Of a stretch of 64,000 nt of DNA, positions 55,540 through 64,000 are shown piece after piece. The position numbers and the translations under genes are program-made. The DNA is taken from NCBI GenBank assembly GCA_032622095.1, contig CP136064.1:112456004-112520003 (forward strand), in the 5' to 3' direction. This stretch comes from Siphonodentalium dalli (Eukaryota > Mollusca > Scaphopoda > Gadilida > Siphonodentaliidae). Position 1 is the stretch's first letter. The number at the start of each line of letters is the position of its first letter. The notes beneath the pieces were generated by a model. The model did not search any database and was not told the origin of the DNA. It saw nothing but the letters and a program-made list of their open reading frames with translations.

Positions 55540-58500
55540 TAGTCCGGGAGCTAATAGGGGTACCCTTGCACCCCCCTGGGACTTAACTTCACCCCACTCA
55601 TTTTGTTCCTTATTATGTCCTTCAACTTTTAAGCAATGTTAACAAGAAAAAAAAGTGGCCGTGTAGACTCCAGACAAGATGGCGTCCATCATGGCCGCCG
55701 TTTTTCAGCCCAGACCCTAAGTCAGTTTTATGCAAATTATAGCGGGAAAATCTTGTAAAATGTATACAAATGTATATATTTTCGTGAAGCTGAGACATGA
55801 CACATTTTTGAGCCAAAATTTAAACTCACCATCCAAGATGGCCGCCAAAATGGCCACCGGAAGTTGAAAATATATATTTTTTTTGCAAATATCTTCTAGA
55901 TCAATTCATGCTGTTTGGAACTGGTTAAGTAATGCAACTTTATTTTGTATTCTGTATATTAACTGATCATTGGAGCAACAAAATATGCAATTGTTGGGGT
56001 CCTAAATCCTTCCGATCCCTCAAATATTCGATTTTACAGAATGCGGTATAAAATTTCACAAAAAATCACAATTGGGATTCTAGTCATATTTCAACAAGAA
56101 ATGAACAGAACTTTGTAATGTAAATGAGGCATATCATTAACTATTAATGTTCCAAATCACAGGGACCAAAATTCTTACTTTGGCTCAAAATGGCTTCCAA
56201 TATGGCCGCCAAAATATGGAAAATGGTAAATATTACACCAGCGTGTCCTGCAATCGCTTACAAGTTGTGGTTGATGTATACAATTGGCTAATCTGTATTT
56301 TATACATTGCATACTAACATGTCTAATGCACCATGGATCATTTTTACTATTGTCACCACTAACATCACCAGAAATATGGGGGTTTTCTCTCACAAACTTG
56401 ACAAAAATATTGGCAAAAATTCACTTTTCAGGGTTCGACCATTTGTTCAAGTAAACTGCAACTATCTTTGGTATCAAAGGTGTTTATTGTTTTGGTCTAT
56501 CTTAAGTGTGTCACACTGTGATGTTTAAAGACGGAAATGCTCAAGATGGCTTCCAAAATGGCAACCAAATTTGTAAAAAGTTAAAAGTTAACATATCCCG
56601 AACATTATTCTCTGCGTTATCCGAAAAAGATAGCAAATTGTGACTCACTTGGTTATTTTACGTATTAGTTAATTAACTGACAAATACGTTCTATTATATT
56701 TGTTCCAGTTCCGTATGGGGCATGACAAATTCATTTTAAAGTTGCAGTATGGAATTTTGCGGAGAACCTCTTTTGTGATTCTGGCCATATTATTGAAAGG
56801 AAATGAGCAGAACTTTTGAGACGGAACTGAGATTAATATGTTTACCTGGATTGACTCTATGGTCATGTGTATGGCGAATAGGTATACATGTAGCGGCTGT
56901 ATGGTCCATGGTGATGTGAATATGTATACAATGAGTGTCTGTATGATCGTGAATGTAGTGCATATGTATACATAGAGTGACATTTTGTCATGCGTCGGGT
57001 GTATGTGTATATCTGGTGTTCATGCACGGTGACTCGTGGCTGTATCGTCATTTGTGGTATGTACGGGTATAACCAAGTATGGCTGCATGATCAGGTGTAC
57101 GTGTATAAAGTGGGTTACTATGTTGTCATTTGTGTGGTGTTTATGTACATATGTAGTGACTTGGGTAATGGGTGGGTTGTGGGTTGTATCTTGGGTGGCT
57201 ATCGCTTTCTACAATAACTCAAGGGTATGTTAATCAATAAAGAGGTCATGTCAGAGAGTTCTCCATCTTGATGATGTTTATGTAGATGGGGGTGTTAAGT
57301 GTGGAAAGCGATAGCCACCCATTAGCACAGTCATTACATATATACATAGGCACCACATACATAACACTATAGTGACCCACTGTATACATGTACACCTGAT
57401 CCATGACCACGGATGACCATACAGCCATGCGTCACAATGCAGGCACATCGGGTATACTCCTAAACACGACCCATAACCACAGTCACTCCCTTATACCCAT
57501 TCATCTCACCATTGGCCATAAGGTCACCCCCTGTATACCTATTCTCCAAACGCATGGTCAAATAGACAATCAATATCTACATCAACACCACAACAATGGC
57601 CATAAAGTCATTCCGGTATACATATGCACCTCACCAATGGCCATATAGCCACTCGCTTCATACTCATACCCTCACCCATGTCACCTGGTATACTCCTTCA
57701 TCTGACCTATGGCCATATAGTCACCCCGTGGGTACCTATTCAAAACATTCATACATGATCATGGTCAATCCTCGTATACATATTCGCCTCAACATTGGCC
57801 ATGTCACTCCTTGTATCCCTATTTGTCACACCATAGCCGAATAGCCACTCAAGATATACTAATACACCCCATCCATGTCACTATAGTCACTCCATGTATG
57901 CATGTGCACCTCATCCATGGCCATATAGCCACTCGCTATATACTCATATCCCTCGCCCATGACAACAAAGGAACACGTGTTATACTGGTATAACCTACAC
58001 ATGACCATACCGCCACGAGTCACCAAACAGGAGCACCAGGTATACTCATACGCCTGACACATGACCACTTAGTCACCCCCTGTATATATGTTCATTACAT
58101 TTGTGACCATACAGTCACTACTGTCTTGTATACCTACATGTTCTCATATCACTATTAACCATAGTCGCTACTTGTATACCTATTTGACACACATAGTCAT
58201 ATAACCACTCGATATACATATGCAGCTCACCCTAGACTATAGATTTACTCCAGGTATACATGTAAACCTCACTAATGGCCATTCAGCCCTTCCAGATATA
58301 CAAAAAAACCGCACACACGACCACTCAAACACTCCATACTTGCATATACACCTCACACATGCCAATTCAGCAATTCACTGCATAATCATACACGCCATCC
58401 ATGATAATACAGCTAAGCCTTATACACCCACAAATGATAATACATCCACGAGATATATAAATATACATCCCACCATTACCACACGGACACTCCCTATATA

Positions 58501-60273
58501 ACTACACCCTCGATAATGTCCACCCAGCTTACTCCAGGTATTCGTATTCAATCATGACCGTACAGTTATTCCATGTATACCTGTACACATTACCCGTAAC
58601 CATAAAATCACTCCCTATGTATCCACACACCCCATCCATGATCATACAGACAACACATGCACATACCTCCCAGGACCTTACAGTCACTCCATATATACAT
58701 AATCAACACATAGATGACCATGTAGCTATATCCATACACCACACCAATGACCATACAGGTACACCGGTTGCACCCGAACTGAATATACACAACCATACAC
58801 CATAGTCACTCCATGCATACCGATTGACCTCACACCTGACCATGACCTCTCCCTGGATACCTTGGTGCATATTACAATGGACAACCCACTAATAACCATA
58901 TAGTCACTCATTGTATACCTACTCACATCAGTCATGACATACAATAACTCCCTGTATACCTATTCACCTCACATATAATCATAGAGTAACTCCCTGGCTA
59001 TGATCTTGGCATCCACACTGTATCATGTTGACATTTTTTGTATCATAATGGACCAGAATAGCCAAAGATTATGATCCATCTCAGTTCTGTATCAAAGTTC
59101 TGCTCATTTCCTTTCAATAAATGTTACCAAAATTACAAAAGAGGTTCTCAGCAAAATTGCATACTTTAAAATGATTTTTCATGCTCCAAAAGGAACTGAG
59201 ACAACCAGAATAGAACATGTAGTTGTCAGTTAATTAAATAACATGTATAATAACCAAGTGAGTCACAATATGCTACCTTTTCGGATAATGCAGATAATGT
59301 TCGGGATATATGTAAAAAATTAACATTCAACAAATTTGGTTGCCATTTTGGAAGCCATCTTGAGCAATTCAGTCTATACACACTGTAGTGTGATACATTT
59401 AAAATAGACCAAAACAATAAACACCTTTCAATCCAAAGATAGTTATATTTTACCTGAAAAAATGGTCCAAACCTGAAAAGTGAATTTTTGCCCATATTTA
59501 TGTCAAGTTTTTGAGAGAAAAGTCCAATATTTTTGACGATGTTAGGGGTGACAATAGTAACAGTTAACCATGGTGCATCAGACATGTTAGTATTCAATGT
59601 ATGGAATGCATAATAGCCAATTTTATACATCAACCACAACTTGTAAGCGATTGCAGGACACGCTGGGTAATATTTACCATTTTCCATATTTTGGCGGCCA
59701 TATTGGCAGCCATTTTGAGCCAAAGTAAAAATTTTGGTCCCAGTGATTTGGAATATTAATAGCTAATGATATGCCTCACTTACATTACAAATTTCTGTTC
59801 ATTTCTTGTTGAAATATGACTAGAATCCCAATTGTGATTTTTTGTGAAATTTTATACCGCATTCTGTAAAATCGAATTTTTGAGGGATCGGAAGGGGTTA
59901 GGACCCCAATAATTGCATATTTCGTTGCTCCAATGATCAGTTAATATACAAAACACAAAATAAATTTGCATTACTCAACCAGTTCTAAACAGCATGAATT
60001 GATCTAGAAGACATTTGTGAAAAAATGTTATATTTTCAACTTCCGGTGGCCATTTTGGCGGCCATCTTGGATGGTGAGTTTAAATTTTGGCTAAAAAATG
60101 TGTCATTATGTCTCAGCTTCACGAAAATATATACATTTGTATACATTTTACAAGATTTTCCCGCTATAATTTGCATAAACTGACTTAGGGTCTGGGCTGA
60201 AAAACTGCGGCCATGATGGACGCCATTTTGTCTGGAGGGGGGTGCAAGGGTACCCCTATTAGCTCCAGGACTA
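55540..60273. mobile_element. 4.7 kb foldback element with minisatellite core
   Basis: The terminal inverted repeats begin TAGTCCGGGAGCTAATAGGG on the left and TAGTCCTGGAGCTAATAGGG on the right (minus strand). They continue as diverged arms of about 1.2-1.3 kb (55540-56840 and 59075-60273), including GGATGGCCGCC-type words facing each other. ACA flanks both sides (55537-55539 and 60274-60276) and is single at the empty site 43397-43399, so a 3-bp duplication is likely. The core (56870-58990) is a minisatellite. Foldback elements with tandem repeats inside long inverted arms are known (Drosophila FB, sea urchin TU), but no transposase is visible and the family is unknown. Confidence 0.85.
56870..58990. 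repeat. Minisatellite core with orientation switch
   Basis: Repeats with words such as ATAGTCACTCC-TGTATACCTAT and CACC(C/T)ATGGCCATA run on the plus strand from about 57320 to 58990. The same words appear on the minus strand from 56870 to about 57190. The switch point is a perfect 17-bp inverted pair (GGGTGGCTATCGCTTTC 57193-57209 / GAAAGCGATAGCCACCC 57304-57320). Units are irregular, roughly 50-60 bp, and the right block is about five times longer than the left. Confidence 0.85.
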
Positions 60274-60737
60274 ACACGGCTGCGGACAAGAGACCAGAAC
60301 ACACCGGACTGTCGATGGTTGTTCGGCCCGGGGTGAGAAAGTTTTGAAAACTATACAAGAAAATCGCTAATCCTAGCATCTAGACTGGCCTCAACTGAAG
60401 CATTCCTATTGTGTTGGAAATTTCAATTTGGGGGAGGGACCGGGAAGTGTGCGTGATCTTTTTTTTGGGGATTTACAGCTGGGGGTTACCGTTAACATCT
60501 CGAGATTTATGTGGTCTTTACGTATAGTGTTATATGATGTTGACAAGTTCATTTAATGACAAAATTACGATTAGCCAATTAAGCTGGTTAAACAACACAT
60601 TTGGCGGTCCACGTCGGTTTCATTTGCGGCCCAATCACATATACCCCCCCCCCCCCACCATGGCCTCCGGCTCATCGGGAATTTTCCCGATCGGCCAGTC
60701 CGCCTCCGATACTGTATACTCTTAAAATGTTGCATCA

Positions 60738-60840
60738 ATGGGCATGGTTTCTATGATTACTAATATACATGAACAGAATCCTTTATTCGGACTCGAATTT
60801 TTTTTGGAAAAAATTAGGTCCACAAAGCCCTTAAGGGGAG
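60738..60840 (+). repeat. Dispersed repeat fragment, inverted relative of 53593-53712
   Basis: GGGCATGGTTTCTATGATTA and ACTAATATACAT, then CAGAATCCTTTAT and AGGTCCACAAAGCCC, match the minus strand of 53593-53712. Together the two copies bracket the whole 54.4-60.7 kb nest in inverted orientation. Confidence 0.65.
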
Positions 60841-60917
60841 GTCAAGTGAACAATTTTGAATTGGGATTTCCATGCAAATCTGCAGAACAAAAGTTAGAGT
60901 TGCACATACTTAGGAGT

Positions 60918-61161
60918 GTGACTTGATGTGGTATTGGACACAACAGGTATTTATCTGGCGGGTCCGCTTGGTAACTCATATAAAACTTTTGCAATATATA
61001 TATTTTTGATAAAAAAAATTCTGGAATTACATCACTTGACCTACATTTGAAAAATCAATATAAAATTCAAAAATAAATACACCATCATTATAATGGAACA
61101 AGTTCCAAGCGGACCCGCCAGATAAATACATGTACCTGTTTTCAATACCACATCAAGTCAC
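60918..61161. repeat. 244-bp inverted repeat (MITE-like)
   Basis: GTGACTTGATGTGGTATTG (60918-60936) is perfectly inverted at 61143-61161. A 24-bp block at 60948-60971 (ending GGCGGGTCCGCTTGG) is perfectly inverted at 61105-61128. The ~130-bp AT-rich centre is unpaired. Confidence 0.8.
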
Positions 61162-64000
61162 TCAAAAGTACCGGTGCCGATTTGAAAACATGCATATGGT
61201 CAGGAATATAACTCCATAAATATTTATGTATATACAATACTCCTTGGTTATATATTGTGTTGCATAAGAACTATAAATAGTACTCACAGCAGACTCGCAC
61301 AACATGGCTACGTTTGGAAAATTTCAATTTCTTTCCTCATGGTTTATAAAACTGAATTTTTCAATAAATACGAGAGATACGATGCAGTGATGTGGCATGA
61401 TTGGTTTGGGTGGGTCAGTAACCAATTCCGCTTCTATTGATGTATAATATATCCTACTTACCGTTGACCATGTTTTTTGACGCGAAAGTCTGGGTTCAAA
61501 CCAGACTTTTTGACCCAGTTTAAGGGACACCATCTCGAATGAGTGAAATTTTACAGCAGATTTGCGTTAGACCTGTACTCATAACCGGAGTTTTTCTTGA
61601 ACAATTTGTACAAGGGATACATCAAATTGAAGAGCAATAACATATCTTTCCAACTATATATGAGGCATTTATGTTACAAAAATTATTTTTGTGTATTTTA
61701 ACCTGATAATAAAAAATTACGCCGGACCAAGTTGGCTACCTTTCTATAGGATTAAGCATCAATGGGGGTGGGGTCAATATTTTTTCTGGGAACCTGTGGG
61801 ACCTACCAGTAATTAAGTCATTAATTTGAGATACAGAGTCCCAAACTTTAATGCATAGACATCTACGATTAATGTATGTAAGGAACTACATAGTTGCGCA
61901 GCGCATTGCGCTGCTATTAAACTTGTCTGTTGAGAGATCCTTTGAGATCGCTCCCTCGGGCTCAGTTCGGCTAAGTTTGGCTAAGTTCGATAGCCAATCA
62001 TATCGCGGCATCTCTGTAAGATCGCCTCAGATATTTATAGCTTCGATTCAGTGCTTTCTCTGCGAACGAAGCGAAGAAATATTGTTGAGTTGTACATCTA
62101 AATAAGTGTCTTATTCACCCTTATCACCACGGCACAATCGTTTCGACGATTCTTCGACCAATTCCACGATTCTGCGGCTTGACAACCACGGTACTACGGC
62201 AGTTTAACGATTCTTCAATTCGATAATCTGTAAAGAGTTCAGCACTAGACAGTTAGCACAACAATACATAATCTTTGACATAAATAGCCGGTTGTTTCGG
62301 TTTTACATACATCACTGTATATTTAAATACTAAGTTTGATTATCACTAAATCCAGCATTTCGATTGGTCGGCGTCCACGTGACTAGTTGCAGTTATTCCT
62401 CGGTGGACGCGCAAAAGCTCATAACTGCAACCCCATAATTACATCGATACGTCATCGATACCGGAAAGAAAGGCGGGTAATGTTTTGGGCGCGAATTTTA
62501 CTCGCGCAGGATTGACTTAAATTAAATCATCGGGTTTCAATATAAAGAAATTGTTCCTGTTAACTTTTGCCAAGGGTGCTATGGGATATTTTGGGCTGGT
62601 TTTGTCACGATACACTTTTCGATTCAAATACATTTACAAAAGTAGCTTTTTCGCTAAATGTATATAAATATAAGGATTAACTGTCATGCGGACTGTTTTT
62701 ATGGAGATGTAACCGTGACGTAAGTGGTCATAATTTGTATGGGGTTTTATACAAGTTATGACCACTTACCCCACGGTTACATCTCCATAAAAACAGTCCA
62801 CATGGCAGTTAATCCTTATGTGAACTTCGCCTTTTGAGTTGAGAAAATATATATAATGTCTTATAAAATGGAGTGGTAACCACATAATAACATCCATACG
62901 TCTTTGTGTAAGTTTCCATAACTAATGTTCACATCAGTTCTGTGATTGACGGCGCTATGTCCATATTTGCGGGGATATCATCGCACTCAATTGACAACGC
63001 CGAGTAGTCAACTACGGTATGACAACGACGATTGTGCGACCAGCAATTGAAACTTCATTAACCGCCTCAGAATTTCGTTAAAACAACTACTCCTTCAAAT
63101 TATTACAAAAAAACTACAACTTATTACTGCGATATAGTAATCCCATCGATATAGCTCAATTTGACATGGCCAGATTAGCTTTTCTACAATATCCTCAAAC
63201 AATAAAGCTTCTCAAATAATCGGCGTTGTCAATAGAACTTTCACGAACTTGGACATTCCAACTACAGCTTTTACCGGACTCGGGGTCGCAGTACAACTTT
63301 AACGCATCCCAAAAATACCGCATTCGGGTATAGCACTAGTACAGCTTTTAAAGCGACCCCATCTATTTAAAAGAAAATCATAATCAGAAATGGTAACGCC
63401 ATCAAGATCATATTATTAGCCATGAATAGAAATTATAATATAAAATATATTGGTTACATGAATTCACCGCCTCATAATTCAGTTAAAACAACTAATCCTT
63501 CGAATTATTACAAACGACGGTGTATTACTGCAGGGTTTTCATTCACCACACCAGAAAGCATGCGGATAAAAAATCGGAGGTATTGTGTTCCCACCAAGAG
63601 TGCATGGTCCAGCCATTGTTCATACCAAAAGATCGAAAGCAATTAACGCGGTCATAATTATTACATACTGCAACTATAATACCAACACAACCATCAAGGG
63701 ACTGCAGAACGAAAAATATCTATAAAAGTTGAAATATAAGACTTACAAATTATATTTTATATTAGTAATTGACATAGCTCGTCACAAACCAAAAATCAAC
63801 AGTGTTCACATAATAATGTAAACGACAATAAACGAAATTGAAATTCACAACTACACCGTTTACCAATGACCGGCATCCTGATCGCACAGTTCGACTTTTA
63901 AACTAATAAACCGCTGACCGGCCTCCTGATCGCGCAGATTTAAACAAATACATCGGAAAAACCATAACACTTCATGCGACCACGGAATTTTATAATTTGG
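61162..64000. other. Non-coding stretch with a large hairpin and short tandem repeats
   Basis: No gene is supported. The hairpin at 62670-62819 is listed separately. A ~50-bp block (ACCGCCTCA(G/T)AATT followed by GTTAAAACAACTA) occurs near 63061 and again near 63467. CCGGC(A/C)TCCTGATCGC(A/G)CAG occurs twice near 63871 and 63918. Confidence 0.5.
62670..62819. repeat. 150-bp near-perfect hairpin
   Basis: Arms of about 70 bp (from ATAAGGATTAACTG at 62670 to CAGTTAATCCTTAT ending at 62819) pair with only a handful of mismatches around a short GGGGTTTT-containing loop. The long block CTGTTTTTATGGAGATGTAA is identical on the other arm. It is either a recent small foldback MITE or an inverted duplication able to make a long double-stranded RNA. 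Confidence 0.85.

Larger units (their letters stand above)
55209..60706. mobile_element. hAT-like non-autonomous element split by a foldback insertion
   Basis: The left part (55209-55539) matches 43101-43399, and the right part (60277-60706) matches 43400-43786 and the related right end before 44278. The termini are CAGGCGGACTGGGCC and GGCCAGTCCGCCTC. An exact 8-bp direct repeat GTATACTC occurs at 55203-55210 and 60714-60721. It is a candidate target duplication, although about 8 extra bases separate it from the right end. Without the insertion the element is about 760 bp. No transposase. Confidence 0.65.

Noticed and set aside
57403-58805. Several 60-93-codon frames rich in His/Thr/Pro or Tyr/Met
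   Set aside because: All are translations of the minisatellite core and repeat with its period.
61440-61520. GGTTCAAACCAGA resembling a tRNA B box
   Set aside because: No A box at the right distance and no cloverleaf could be drawn. The words form a small local inverted repeat instead.

Overview
This 64 kb window is AT-rich eukaryotic DNA. It holds split exons with GT/AG borders, no operons and many families of eukaryotic DNA transposons and retroelements. The repeated TACATGTA-type words, the DUF3504/Crypton-like recombinase and the Merlin transposase suggest a marine invertebrate, probably a lophotrochozoan such as a mollusc. That placement is inference; no host gene is complete enough to name the organism. 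I see no convincing complete host gene. The only host-gene signals are two short exon-like blocks with an acceptor, a donor and an open frame (3074-3154 and about 20475-20633). Everything else recognisable is mobile or repetitive.

Layout. 1-4645: mostly featureless, with a foldback at 313-470 and an EGF-like exon candidate. 4646-7356: LINE debris, with two different ORF1-like reading frames around a LINE ORF2 C-terminal tail. 9380-10240: degenerate tandem array. 11296-12750: a TTAA-flanked element carrying a nested 494-bp TTAA-flanked MITE. 14640-15166 and 16490-17330: LINE and Gypsy pol relics. 17712-19302: two copies of a TA-flanked MITE. 21694-23528: a Crypton-like (DUF3504) tyrosine recombinase, broken near the catalytic core. 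24480-27600 and 35100-37500: dispersed and tandem repeats. 32486-32979: second 494-bp MITE. 33880-34870: a second type of LINE relic. 40290-41837: a terminal-inverted-repeat element.

The most striking part is 43-61 kb, where two nests can be read against intact sister copies in the same window. (a) A 7.2 kb Merlin-type element (45725-52940) has matching terminal inverted repeats and an 8-bp target duplication (TGTTTGTT). It sits inside a third copy of the 494-bp MITE, and the unbroken copy at 11610-12103 shows the empty site. It encodes an IS1595/Merlin-like DDE transposase with one in-frame stop. It also carries an unusual cargo: about twenty ~150-bp satellite units with G-runs, bracketed by two large related palindromes. 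(b) A 4.7 kb foldback element (55540-60273) has ~1.2-1.3 kb inverted arms and an internal minisatellite that flips orientation around a 17-bp perfect inverted repeat. It sits inside a hAT-like non-autonomous element whose uninterrupted relative lies at 43101-43786.

How the parts relate. The transposase, recombinase and retroelement genes are the only coding potential recognised, and every one carries at least one stop, frameshift or truncation as read here. They probably no longer act in place. The nesting gives a relative order: the MITE before the Merlin, the hAT-like element before the foldback, and the TTAA element before its nested MITE.
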